In this document: piece after piece, positions 33,106 through 41,369 of the stretch
Layout: every line of letters begins with the position of its first letter
Position numbering within the stretch: the first letter of the stretch is position 1
Translations under genes and position numbers: made by a program
DNA from: JADJRG01 sp964474905
GTDB taxonomy: Bacteria > Myxococcota_A > Polyangia > Nannocystales > Nannocystaceae
DNA length: 64,000 nt
Reading direction: 5' to 3'
NCBI GenBank assembly: GCA_964474905.1
Contig: CAYYUP010000002.1
Coordinates: 1-64,000 of the forward strand
Notes under the pieces: generated by a model
The model's database searches: none
The model's input: the letters and a program-made list of their open reading frames with translations, nothing else
What the model was told of the DNA's origin: nothing

Positions 33106-36100
33106 ATGAACGCGCGCAGAACCGGAACTGAGGGGCCCGCAGCGATTGCAGGGGCTCGTGTGGACAGCTCCTCGATCGAGGTTCAGATGGTTCGAAGTCA
33201 GGTCCGAGCGGGGCTTTTTGGCCGCCAGCCGCAGCCGATACGACTCGGGCGCTTTATCATCCTCGGCCGCCTGGGCGCGGGCGGCATGGGGGTCGTCTAC
33301 GGTGCCTATGATCCGCACCTCGATCGCAAGGTCGCGCTCAAGCTACTGCGCAGCGACGTCGGCCAACGGGGGCAGCGCGAGTCACAGGCGCGCCTGGATG
33401 AGCTGCTCCTCGAGGCGAGGGCGATGGCTCGTCTTTCCCACGTCAATGTGCTGACCGTCTTTGATGTCGGCGAGGTCGATGGTCGGGTCTACATCGCGAT
33501 GGAGCATGTCGAGGCGCCGACGTTGCGCGCCTGGCTCGACCAAGAGCCCTCTGTAGAGGCGATCGTAGAGGTCATGTTGCAGGCGGCAGAGGGGCTCGCT
33601 GCGGCGCATGAGGCAGGTCTCGTGCATCGCGATTTTAAACCAGAGAACGTGCTTGTACCGCTTGGGGGTCCGGTGCGGGTGATGGACTTTGGTCTCGCAC
33701 GCTCCGTCGAGCGGAGTGCCGAGGGAGGCGTCGACGATGAACTCTCGGGGCCGGCATCGGTGTCGGTGACGCGGAGGGCGGGCACATTGCAATACATGGC
33801 GCCGGAGCAGCTGCGCGGCGGAGTGATCGACGCTCGCGCCGATCAGTGGGCCTTCTGCGCGACTTTTTTTGAGGCGCTCTACCGTCGCCCTGCCCTTCTT
33901 TTGGACGCCGCCGGAGGGCGAGCCGAGGAGCTGGTGCTACCGCCGATGCCACCGGTCGTCGGTCTCCAAGATCGGGTTGTACAGGCATTAAAACGAGGAT
34001 TGTGCAGAGAGCCGGAGGCGCGCTTTGAGTCAATGCAAGAGCTGATCGCGGCACTTCGCCCCCGCGGTCGCGGTCGCCGGAGGCTCTGGTTTGGGATCGC
34101 AGCAGCAGTGGTGGTTGCTCTGCTCTTCGGCTACATCGTCGGTCTGCAGGGGCTCCGCAACGAGGAGTTTTGTCCTGCGGAGCAAGCCCGTGTTCAAGGG
34201 ATCTGGAGCCCCGCACGGGCCGAGCAACTGAAGGAACGATTCGGCGCCTCGGGCCTCCGTTATGCCGATCAGAGCGCGACTCGAGTCATCTCGATCTTCG
34301 ATGCCTATGCCGATGCGTGGGTCGCAGCCAAGCGCTCGGATTGCCTTGCCGACCTCGGCGGTGTGGAGCGCTCGGATGCGGAGAGCAGCTGTCTCGACGG
34401 ACGTCTGGAGGCCTGGGCACTGACGATCGATCTGTTGATGGCGGGCGATGACGCAGAGCTGGCGACCACTGTCGAGCGAGCGATCTCGATCGGCGCAGGT
34501 CTGCCCGATCTCCACGGATGCGAGCGTGCGGGGGCAGCTCGCTCGTTGGGGCCTTTGAGCCTGGGTTCACAACGTGCACTCAGCCGCAAGTTGCACCGGG
34601 TGCGGACTCTGTTGCAGGCGCGGCAGCTTGACGCTGCTGCCCGCGTTCTCGAGGAGGCGCGAGCCGAGCTGCCCGTCGATCGTCGCGAGGTAGATGCCCA
34701 AATTAGTCTGCTGGAGGCTGAACTGGCGCTCGTTCTCGCGAAGAGCGAGGTCGCGATCGACCGTCTCGATCGAGTGATCGAACTCGCCGGATCGGTTGGT
34801 GTACTGCACCTGATCGCCGAGGCGGCGGTCATGCAGGCGGAGGTCGAAGGCGTGCTCCTGCGCGACTCCGAGGCCGCACGCCCGCTGCTGCGAGTGGCCC
34901 GTATCGCCCTGGCGACGGCCTCGAGCGGGCCTCTTCTTCGCGGTCATCTAGAGCTCGTGCAGGCCCGTGTCGAGTACAGCAGCAACCATTTTGATGCCGG
35001 GCGTCGGGCGACCGAAGCGGCGATCGCTGCGTTTGATCTCGCCGGTGAGCGTGGCCACGTGAAGCTGGGCGAGGGGCTCCAGCTGCTGGCAGTTCAGGCC
35101 TTTGGCGCCGGAGACTATCAACATGCCCGGACCATCGCCCTGCGCGCTCTCGATCTGCAGATGCGTCTGCTCGGCGATGCGCACCCGGATCTCGCCAAGA
35201 CCATCCAGGTGCTCGGTGCTTTAGAGCTGGTCGCGGGTCGCGGGCCTGCGGCGGTCGTGCATTTTGAGCGGGCCGCGGACCTCTTGGAGGAGAGCCTGGG
35301 CGCCGATCACCCCAACTACGGCCAGATTCTTGTCAACCTAGGCAACGCCTATGTCGAGTCGGAAGACCCGGTCAGCGCGCTCGCGCAGTACCAGCGCGCC
35401 CAGGTGATTTTTGCGGCTGCGCTGCGGCCAGAGGACCCGCGGGTGCTCGGCTGTCTCATCAATATCGGCGGGGTCCAGCGGGCACTCGGTGACCCTTTGG
35501 CTGCTGAGCGAGCCTTTCGCGAGGTGATCGTGCAGAGCCGGGAACTCGAGGATTCGGGTAAGATGAGCCTGGCGATGGCGCTGGCGAATCTGGCCCGGGT
35601 TCTCCAGGATCAGGGGCGCATGGGTGAGGCTGAAGAGGCCCATAAAGAGGCTCTGTCGATCCGCATGAGCAGCCTCGGGCCCGACCACCCAAAGACCGCC
35701 GCGAGTTACGATGCTCTCGGTCGATTCTTGGTCGAGACCGGTCGACACGATGAGGGGGCACCGCTCATCGACTCCGCCCTCGCGATCCGCGAGCACAGGC
35801 TCGGTCGCGAGCACCCAGATGTTGCCCGTAGTCAGGTCAACCATGCCCTCGTGCTGAGGGCGCGACAACAGCTCTCAGAGGCGGTTCAGACCCTCGAATC
35901 TGTGCTGGATCGGATCGAGCACGAGGGTCGTCGCAAGTTCCGCGGAGACGCCCGTTGGCAGCTGGCGCGAGCGCTCAGCGAGAGGCGGGCACCGGGGGAT
36001 CTCGAGCGGGCGACGAGCTTGCTCGCGCGCGCCCGCAGGGAGGTCGAAGGTACGCTCTACGCCCGGGATCTAGAGGCTTGGTGCGCGACGATCGACGGCG

Positions 36101-36126
36101 CGGCTCCCTGCTCCAGTGGTCAGTAA
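33106..36126 (+). CDS. Transmembrane Ser/Thr protein kinase with C-terminal TPR array, element cargo
   Basis: The 1006-residue protein has a kinase domain at about 49-310. The Gly loop is GRLGAGGMGVVYGAY, ATP Lys is K79 (VALKLL), the catalytic loop is HRDFKPEN (Asp176, Asn181), and DFG is at 194-196. The activation segment ends in TLQYMAPEQL. One TM lies at about 326-346 (FGIAAAVVVALLFGYIVG). The rest is tetratricopeptide repeats of the kinesin-light-chain type (LEESLGADHPNYGQILVNLGNAY, MSSLGPDHPKTAASYDALG). It is a PknB-like kinase with an extracytoplasmic TPR sensor or scaffold. Phe replaces Leu in the usual HRDLKPEN. It is divergent from the ECF gene, its likely substrate. Confidence 0.93.
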   Translation: MNARRTGTEGPAAIAGARVDSSSIEVQMVRSQVRAGLFGRQPQPIRLGRFIILGRLGAGGMGVVYGAYDPHLDRKVALKLLRSDVGQRGQRESQARLDELLLEARAMARLSHVNVLTVFDVGEVDGRVYIAMEHVEAPTLRAWLDQEPSVEAIVEVMLQAAEGLAAAHEAGLVHRDFKPENVLVPLGGPVRVMDFGLARSVERSAEGGVDDELSGPASVSVTRRAGTLQYMAPEQLRGGVIDARADQWAFCATFFEALYRRPALLLDAAGGRAEELVLPPMPPVVGLQDRVVQALKRGLCREPEARFESMQELIAALRPRGRGRRRLWFGIAAAVVVALLFGYIVGLQGLRNEEFCPAEQARVQGIWSPARAEQLKERFGASGLRYADQSATRVISIFDAYADAWVAAKRSDCLADLGGVERSDAESSCLDGRLEAWALTIDLLMAGDDAELATTVERAISIGAGLPDLHGCERAGAARSLGPLSLGSQRALSRKLHRVRTLLQARQLDAAARVLEEARAELPVDRREVDAQISLLEAELALVLAKSEVAIDRLDRVIELAGSVGVLHLIAEAAVMQAEVEGVLLRDSEAARPLLRVARIALATASSGPLLRGHLELVQARVEYSSNHFDAGRRATEAAIAAFDLAGERGHVKLGEGLQLLAVQAFGAGDYQHARTIALRALDLQMRLLGDAHPDLAKTIQVLGALELVAGRGPAAVVHFERAADLLEESLGADHPNYGQILVNLGNAYVESEDPVSALAQYQRAQVIFAAALRPEDPRVLGCLINIGGVQRALGDPLAAERAFREVIVQSRELEDSGKMSLAMALANLARVLQDQGRMGEAEEAHKEALSIRMSSLGPDHPKTAASYDALGRFLVETGRHDEGAPLIDSALAIREHRLGREHPDVARSQVNHALVLRARQQLSEAVQTLESVLDRIEHEGRRKFRGDARWQLARALSERRAPGDLERATSLLARARREVEGTLYARDLEAWCATIDGAAPCSSGQ

Positions 36127-36246
36127 TCCGCAAGTAGATCGAGCACTGGGGAGGTCGAGGTCCTGATCGCGGACGGCGAGCCGGCGCTCCTGTTTTGTGC
36201 GCGTACAGGATGCGATGTCGATGCGCGGTGGCGTGATCTGCGAGCT

Positions 36247-36268
36247 TGTACGGATTCTGTACGGATCC
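36247..36268 (+). repeat. Right-end arm-type repeats (two tandem 11-mers)
   Basis: TGTACGGATTC (36247-36257) and TGTACGGATCC (36258-36268) lie in tandem about 70 bp inside the right core. They resemble the left-end pair in sequence, length and orientation. I take them as integrase arm-binding sites. Confidence 0.6.
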
Positions 36269-36335
36269 TGTCGCGGTTGTCGCCCAAAGCGTTGAATACG
36301 CCTCATATGGTCTCCTAAAGGCATACTTGTAGTAT

Positions 36336-36806
36336 ATGAGCAATGTAAATGAGGACGGCACGATCCCGGCGGTCGAGCAGCCCAACTGGACCCTTGATGG
36401 CCTGAACAACTTCCGTCAAAACGTCCAGCCGCAGGGCGAGTTCTCTGCCCCGGATCTGGTTGTTCGCCTCAAGCGTCAGTGCGATCCTGATCTTACCGGT
36501 CTCGTCGGACAGGTTCGGAACATCGGTGAGGCGTCGGCGCCGAGCGGTGTTCCGGTCTATTTCTTTGAGGGCGATCCCGATATGGGCGGTACGCTCATGG
36601 GCATGGGGGTGACGACCAAGACGCTCTATCCCGCCGAGGCCGAGGACGTGCTTCTGCTGCTCCCGGAGCCGCCGCCCGGTGTGGTCGACGGCTCCTCAGA
36701 GGTTTGGGCTGTGGTCGACGATACCGAGCCGATGCACGAGTGGCATGAGTGCAAGGTCGACAACAACCGCGACAAGGGCAATGGCAAGTGCCCGATGCCG
36801 GGTTGA
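36336..36806 (+). pseudogene. 3' part of the interrupted FG-GAP lipoprotein gene
   Basis: From 36345 the frame encodes VNEDGTIPAVEQPNW and a roughly 150-residue C-terminal domain (SAPDLVVRLKRQCDPDLTGLVGQVRNIGEASAPSGVPVYFF), which resembles a CARDB-like beta-sandwich, ending with a Cys pair. It joins perfectly to the WNQHAYHVSN end at 28807. The ATG formed at the junction could in principle give a 156-residue product, but this would lack a signal peptide and could not be exported. There is no ribosome-binding site in front (AGTAT only). I regard it as a broken gene part. Confidence 0.85.
36337..36344 (+). other. attR core direct repeat TGAGCAAT
   Basis: This is the second copy of the 8-bp core. 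The host gene resumes in frame at 36345. Element base A at 36336 plus the core TG creates an ATG in the frame of the downstream host fragment. Confidence 0.85.
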
Positions 36807-36822
36807 TCAAAGCGCTCTGCAC

Positions 36823-36963
36823 ATGAGCGCATCGGGCCGCACCGCTTTCGGGCGGGGCGGCCTTGTATTTGTCGACGACGGGGGCTTGCTCTGTGGGCCT
36901 GTGGGTGAGCAGCTCGTTGGCAGCCGTATCGAGGCAGTGTTGGGCGCTTCGGTCGTTTTGTGA
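36823..36963 (+). CDS. Possible 46-residue small protein in the gap
   Basis: ATG 36823 to TGA 36963 encodes MSASGRTAFGRGGLVFVDDG and a beta-rich remainder. No ribosome-binding site or homology is evident. It fills most of the 226-nt gap between the FG-GAP 3' fragment and the next lipoprotein. It may be chance or a remnant. Confidence 0.15.
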   Translation: MSASGRTAFGRGGLVFVDDGGLLCGPVGEQLVGSRIEAVLGASVVL

Positions 36964-37032
36964 GTTGTTTGGTGACTGTGCAAGTGCCCTGCGGCCTTGA
37001 CCTGGGGCTCGCTCCGGGGGATACCGCCGGTC

Positions 37033-38565
37033 ATGCGCACGAACGCACTCATCGGCTCTTTCGTTGTTCTCGCTCTCACCGCCTGTGGCGACTCCGGCAC
37101 CGGCTCTGTGGGCTCTGAATCAGGTTCCGAGTCGGGCAGTGGGTCCACCGGTACCAGCTCTGCGACTTCCACAACCACTAGTACGGGCACCTCGGTGAGC
37201 GGCTCGCAGAGCGCCTCTGCGGGCAGCAGTAGCACCAGCACCAGCACTGGCGACACGGTCAGCACCGGTCCGGTCTCCGCCAGCGACACGGAGACGAGCG
37301 GGACAAGCGGTACGACCGGAACGACGAGTGGCACGAGTGACAGCGACAGCGACAGCACCGGTCTCGACTGCACCGACGAGTGTGACGAAGGGCAGATTTC
37401 CTGTGCCGGCGACGACGCTCTGCATCTCTGTGTCCTGGGTGATCTCGGCTGTTTGGAGTGGGGAAACCCGGAGTCCTGCGCGGACGGTGAGGTCTGTGCC
37501 GATGGCGTTTGCGAGCAGGGCTGCGTCGATGCCTGCGAGCTTGGCGATGCCCAGTGCATGGGCGAGGGGGCTTCGAAGTGCATCGATGATCCAGACTCTA
37601 GCTGCACCATCTGGGGTGATCCCATCACCTGTCCTGATGGACAGGTATGCGAAGGCGGAGGTTGTATCGCTGTGCCCGATCTCTGTCTCGACGACTGTGT
37701 TTGGACCAAGGCGTCGATCAACGCCGACGTCGATCTCTTCAGCGTCTGGGGCAGCGATGCCAAGGCGGTGTGGGCGGTCGGCGAGAGCGGTACGGCCCTC
37801 TACTACAATGGCACCAAGTGGAAGTCTGTCGATAGCGGCACCTCCAAGCGCCTCGATTGTGTGCACGGCAGCGCCGCCGACGATGTGTACGCGATCACCT
37901 CCGCGGGCAGGATTTTTCGCTGGGATGGCAGCGAGTGGCAGAAGTACTACACCCTCTCAAGTTCGGAGGATGCCGCCTGTTTGACGGTCATCGGCGACAA
38001 GGATGTGCTCGCCATCGTCTGGGACTCTTTCGGCGAGAAGATGCGGCTCTACCGGATCCAGGACGGTGTGAAAACCACACTGGGAAGCGATGATGTCTAC
38101 ATCTGGTCCCCCAACGGCAGCAAGCCCAAGACCATGTCGATGAGGGGATTTTCGCCGACCGACGCGGTGATTCTCGCCTATCACGCCTATCGCTGGGACG
38201 GTACGCTCAAGGGCATCAATGCGCCGAGTTCATCCTTTGGACTGTGGGCACACTCGTCGGATCTGTTTTACGCTGCGGCGGGATCGAAGGGGGTCGGCCA
38301 CCGCTGGAAGGACAACGGCTGGAAGATCGTCAATCCTGGAATCGGCGGATATGTGCATATGTTTAGCGGTACCGGTGCAGATCGCGTCTTTGGCGTCGGT
38401 GAGAACAAGCCCAAGACCGCTGCGGCGATCGCCGCCTTTGACGGTATTGGCTGGTCTCCCGCCGCCCTGCCCGATGACGCGAAGTCTCTCTTCGCCACCT
38501 GGGCCGCGCCGACGGGGGAGGTCTTCGCCGTCGGCAGGGCCGGCACGATTCTGATCGGCAAGTAG
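37033..38565 (+). CDS. Secreted lipoprotein with Cys-rich region and beta-propeller
   Basis: The 510-residue protein starts at ATG 37033, 7 nt after GATACC. The signal peptide RTNALIGSFVVLALTAC gives lipobox LTAC, followed by a Ser/Thr/Gly linker to about residue 105. A region of regularly spaced cysteines follows (LDCTDECDEGQISCAGDD, PITCPDGQVCEGGGC). The C-terminal 290 residues are propeller-like, with blades such as SVWGSDAKAVWAVGESGTALYYNGTKWKSV and DVYAITSAGRIFRWDGSEW, and end in EVFAVGRAGTILIGK. This blade type is common in myxobacterial surface proteins of unknown role. No enzyme motif is seen. Confidence 0.8.
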   Translation: MRTNALIGSFVVLALTACGDSGTGSVGSESGSESGSGSTGTSSATSTTTSTGTSVSGSQSASAGSSSTSTSTGDTVSTGPVSASDTETSGTSGTTGTTSGTSDSDSDSTGLDCTDECDEGQISCAGDDALHLCVLGDLGCLEWGNPESCADGEVCADGVCEQGCVDACELGDAQCMGEGASKCIDDPDSSCTIWGDPITCPDGQVCEGGGCIAVPDLCLDDCVWTKASINADVDLFSVWGSDAKAVWAVGESGTALYYNGTKWKSVDSGTSKRLDCVHGSAADDVYAITSAGRIFRWDGSEWQKYYTLSSSEDAACLTVIGDKDVLAIVWDSFGEKMRLYRIQDGVKTTLGSDDVYIWSPNGSKPKTMSMRGFSPTDAVILAYHAYRWDGTLKGINAPSSSFGLWAHSSDLFYAAAGSKGVGHRWKDNGWKIVNPGIGGYVHMFSGTGADRVFGVGENKPKTAAAIAAFDGIGWSPAALPDDAKSLFATWAAPTGEVFAVGRAGTILIGK

Positions 38566-38584
38566 GCCTGCCTGCTGGGTGGGA

Positions 38585-40381
38585 TCAGCCGTCGTCGCAG
38601 CCCTGCCACCAGCAGGGCTCGGCGTTGATGCTGCTGAGCGCGTCCCATTTTGGAGAGGTCTTTTGGGTCAGGTTTTCGAGAGCGCCCCAGCTGCCGTGCT
38701 CGGAGGGCCTGGCGAAATCGACGAAATGCATGAGCAAGGTGCCGCCGCCATCTCTCCAGCTCGCGAGCATCTGCAGGTAGAGATCGCCCATGCCCGGGGC
38801 CCGGTTGAGGGCGAGGTGGAACTTGATGAACTCGGGGTCGTTTTGCAGGCCCGAGCCGTTAGCGGTGATGTGGCTGCCGCCCTCGTAGCCGACGAGAGTC
38901 ATGCCGCGCGCGCTCGCTTCGGGGGCAAAGTACGCCCAGTGGTTCATCAAATTTTCGACCGTATCCTCGCACTCAAAGTGGCGACCATCCAGAGCCTGTT
39001 CTAGGCCCTTTTGCACGCCGCCGTCAGCCTCGCCGAACCAGGACTGCATGATACCGGCGTTGTTCATGTCGTGGAGGCAGCCGGTGAAATACGTGGTCAG
39101 TCCGAGCTGGTCGACGCCGTGCTGCGAACAGGGAGCGTTGCCCTCGGCGACCCACTCGGGGCAGTCCAAGGCGCCCTGTGCAATGCCGTGGTAGGCGGTT
39201 TGGGTGGAGACGACGCAGTGCATCGCCTCGGGCGTGTCCTTGTAGAATTCGCCGCGGGCGATGTCGCAGAGCTGGGCGGTGCGCATACCCAAATACTGCA
39301 TCCACGCGTCGCCGACGTCGTCGCCCCAGCGCGCTTGACCCTCAGTGTGTGCGTATTGAGCCTGCTCGAATCCCCAGTTCCAGACCTCGTTGGAATACTC
39401 GAATGTGGGCACTAGCTGGGGCGCGAGCTCTTGCTGCACCAGACCCACGACTCCGCGGATAAAGTCATCGTCGGCGAGGTGGGGGATGTTGATCCAAGGA
39501 TCGGCATTGATCGTATTGGCGAGTTTGATCGCGATCTCTAGTGGCACGCCGTTTTTGGTCCATCGGCGATCGTCGATCTGGGGCCGGTTGGCCCAGGACG
39601 AAAGCTGGCTGTTGTTGGTCGCCAGCCAGTCCATGAAGCGGACGGCCCGGAAGGGGGCGATTTGCTCGAGCCAGACGGGGTTGAAGATCTCGCCGGCCTC
39701 GTAGTCCGCGAGCAGGGGTTCCGGGATGATGCGGATGTTGCGGATCGGATCACCGGGCTCAAAACCCTGGACCATCATCATTGACGAGCCGCCGCAGGTT
39801 TGGTCGATCACATCGCGGTGATCGGAAGAGGCGACGTCGTCACGGGCGGCGCACCAATGATAGCTGAGAGAGCCCGCGCCCTCCCACATGACGACAAAAC
39901 GATCAAAGGGCGCCGGCTGGTCGTCTAGCGTGGTGAGAAAGACGAGGCCGGCGCTCTTACCCCCGGGAATGCTGGTCAACCATCCCTGCTCATCGATGGT
40001 CGCGAGCTCGCTCTTGTCGCCGTCCCAATCCTGCCAGGCCCGCGACGATTTCATGAGATCGATAAATGGAGATTCTGTGGACCAATCATTGACCCCCGCG
40101 AGGTTCATGCCAATGGAGGCCTCTTTGCGCGCCTCGGGGTCGACACCGGTCTCACCACCACTGCTGGAGCTGCTGGTGCCGGTTGTCTCGGTATCGCCGG
40201 CGGTGGTGGTGGGATTGCCGGAGGGATCGTCGGTCGTGCTCGCGGAGGAGGTGCCGCTCGAGGTCTCGCCGCTGCTTGTGGAGGCGCTGTCGCTGGCGGC
40301 CTCACCTGCGGTGGTGGGGCCCGGGGTGGGGGTACAGACTGTGAGTGGGACGAGTAGAAGGGTAGGTGATAAAAATTTCAT
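38585..40381 (-). CDS. Secreted lipoprotein with glycoside-hydrolase-like TIM-barrel domain
   Basis: The 598-residue protein starts with MKFLSPTLLLVPLTVC (lipobox LTVC) and a Ser/Thr linker of about 70 residues. The body (SIGMNLAGVNDWSTESPFIDLMKSSRAW at the start, VRFMDWLATNNSQLSSW, WINIPHLADDDFIRGVV, PTFEYSNEVWNWGF) resembles cellulose-binding and GH5/GH39-like barrels; the Glu in EYSNEVWNW would be a catalytic acid. A second Glu is plausible in VGYEGGSH. I infer a polysaccharide-active surface protein, with the family uncertain. A perfect 10-bp inverted repeat covers the start codon, and TATAAT lies 17 nt upstream. It converges with the propeller lipoprotein across 19 nt. Confidence 0.65.
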   Translation of the reverse strand: MKFLSPTLLLVPLTVCTPTPGPTTAGEAASDSASTSSGETSSGTSSASTTDDPSGNPTTTAGDTETTGTSSSSSGGETGVDPEARKEASIGMNLAGVNDWSTESPFIDLMKSSRAWQDWDGDKSELATIDEQGWLTSIPGGKSAGLVFLTTLDDQPAPFDRFVVMWEGAGSLSYHWCAARDDVASSDHRDVIDQTCGGSSMMMVQGFEPGDPIRNIRIIPEPLLADYEAGEIFNPVWLEQIAPFRAVRFMDWLATNNSQLSSWANRPQIDDRRWTKNGVPLEIAIKLANTINADPWINIPHLADDDFIRGVVGLVQQELAPQLVPTFEYSNEVWNWGFEQAQYAHTEGQARWGDDVGDAWMQYLGMRTAQLCDIARGEFYKDTPEAMHCVVSTQTAYHGIAQGALDCPEWVAEGNAPCSQHGVDQLGLTTYFTGCLHDMNNAGIMQSWFGEADGGVQKGLEQALDGRHFECEDTVENLMNHWAYFAPEASARGMTLVGYEGGSHITANGSGLQNDPEFIKFHLALNRAPGMGDLYLQMLASWRDGGGTLLMHFVDFARPSEHGSWGALENLTQKTSPKWDALSSINAEPCWWQGCDDG

Positions 40382-40401
40382 AGCTGGGTAACTATGAAAT
40401 T
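40374..40401. promoter_or_regulatory. Perfect 10-bp inverted repeat over the glycosidase-like gene start
   Basis: AATTTCATAG (40374-40383) and CTATGAAATT (40392-40401) flank an 8-nt loop. The repeat covers the start codon (40379-40381) and touches the -10 TATAAT. Because transcription should begin near 40392, one arm would be mostly missing from the RNA, so a DNA operator is likelier than an RNA hairpin. Confidence 0.55.
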
Positions 40402-40404
40402 ATA
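40399..40404 (-). promoter_or_regulatory. Consensus -10 (TATAAT) of the glycosidase-like gene
   Basis: TATAAT ends 17 nt before the ATG at 40381 and is the only perfect -10 consensus noted in this survey. It overlaps one arm of the inverted repeat. Confidence 0.5.
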
Positions 40405-40418
40405 TCGAGTACCGAAGA

Positions 40419-41183
40419 TCAACGTGGTTTTTTGGCGCGGAGGCGAAAGCTCGGTAGATCCAGAGTGAAGAGCCAGAGGCCAACGAGCAGGATGATGATC
40501 GACACGGCGCCACAGAGCGCGCCCCAGAGCCAGTAGGGACCGCCGAGCGCGCTCGCCATCTGAGAGACATCCGAGGGCATGAACCCGGCCCCTTTGACGA
40601 AGAGGTAGTCGGCGCTGGAGAAGACGCTGAGCGCTAGCTGGGTCGAGAGGAAGACGAGCGCGATCTGGGCGGGCCGGGGATTGCGGCGGAGCGCGAGCAC
40701 CAGCAATGTGAGCGCGACACCGGCGATAAAGGCGGCCGTGAAGTGATCGGCTGCGAGTGAGAGAGGCAAGCCGAGGCAGAGCGCGGTGAGCACGAGGGAG
40801 ATCTGAGCTGTCCGTGCGCGACGGGCCGCGACAAAGCCGAGAGCAGCCGCGAAGGCTGGTCCAAGCAGACCGCCCGCGCAGACCCAAGCATCTGTGAGCG
40901 GCTCCACTGTTCCGGCGGAGGCAAACCCCGAGCCGTCGGGGTCGATCGAGATGAGATCGAAGTAGCCGCCGACGCTGAGGGCTGTGAGGCCGTGCCCTAA
41001 CTCGTGGGCCAGGGTCGAGAGCCAGAGCAGTGGTCGGTCGAGGTAGAGGTTTACAGGGAGCGCGTAAAGCAGGACGGTGAGGCCGACTGCGCCGTAGATG
41101 AAGGCAGCGCTTCGCTGGAGCTCCGCGCTCTTGCGGGATGTACCTTCTCGGATGCTCCTACGCTTTTGTTGTCCCTGGCTCAT
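40419..41183 (-). CDS. M50B-like membrane metalloprotease
   Basis: The 254-residue membrane protein has zinc motif HELGH (His60, Glu61, His64) in LWLSTLAHELGHGLTALSVGG at the end of a TM segment. Several further TM segments follow (about 89-105, 111-130, 133-160, 190-215, 225-245). This matches the Peptidase_M50B family of small rhomboid-like or site-2-protease-like proteins. The third zinc ligand of site-2 proteases (an NPxPALD-type motif) is not clear. Its substrate is unknown. It ends 37 nt before the start of the glycosidase-like gene on the same strand, so co-transcription is possible but that gene has its own promoter. Confidence 0.7.
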   Translation of the reverse strand: MSQGQQKRRSIREGTSRKSAELQRSAAFIYGAVGLTVLLYALPVNLYLDRPLLWLSTLAHELGHGLTALSVGGYFDLISIDPDGSGFASAGTVEPLTDAWVCAGGLLGPAFAAALGFVAARRARTAQISLVLTALCLGLPLSLAADHFTAAFIAGVALTLLVLALRRNPRPAQIALVFLSTQLALSVFSSADYLFVKGAGFMPSDVSQMASALGGPYWLWGALCGAVSIIILLVGLWLFTLDLPSFRLRAKKPR

Positions 41184-41332
41184 CCGCTAGTTGTTAGCTC
41201 TACAGGAGCTTCTTGCAAGGTGTTCTGCGCGGGCGGCGGGGTCGATCTCGAGCAGCCGCAGCCGTTGGCGAGGGGGTCCGCTCCTGAGCGTGCGCCAAGC
41301 GGCCCTTTCTGGTTGCAGCTCCGTGAGCTTGC

Positions 41333-41338
41333 TATCCT
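41333..41338 (+). promoter_or_regulatory. Putative -10 box (TATCCT) of the small lipoprotein gene
   Basis: TATCCT is 31 nt before ATG 41370, and GGGAGC lies between them, suggesting a normal leader with a ribosome-binding site. Confidence 0.35.
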
Positions 41339-41369
41339 GCCTGTCCCTAGATCGAGGGAGCACAGAACC

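Larger units (their letters stand above)
28800..36344 (+). mobile_element. 7.5-kb integrative element with tyrosine recombinase and signalling cargo
   Basis: The segment between the two TGAGCAAT copies (one copy plus 7,529 bp, total 7,537 bp) separates two halves of one FG-GAP gene. It carries, in order, a tyrosine recombinase beside the left end, a beta-helix lipoprotein, an ECF sigma factor on the opposite strand, and a Ser/Thr kinase-TPR gene. Tandem 11-bp repeats near both ends fit integrase arm sites. There are no transfer, replication or phage genes, so it is not a conjugative element or prophage. It is a small integrase-driven genomic island, and spread to other cells would need a helper. 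Confidence 0.85.

Noticed and set aside
28800..36344. Prophage or conjugative element
   Set aside because: There are no capsid, tail, terminase, relaxase or type IV secretion genes. Only a recombinase and signalling or surface cargo are present.
36807..37763. Minus-strand open frame opposite the propeller lipoprotein
   Set aside because: Composition (Ser/Gln/Pro-rich, no domains) is that of antisense to a Ser/Thr linker and Cys-rich region.
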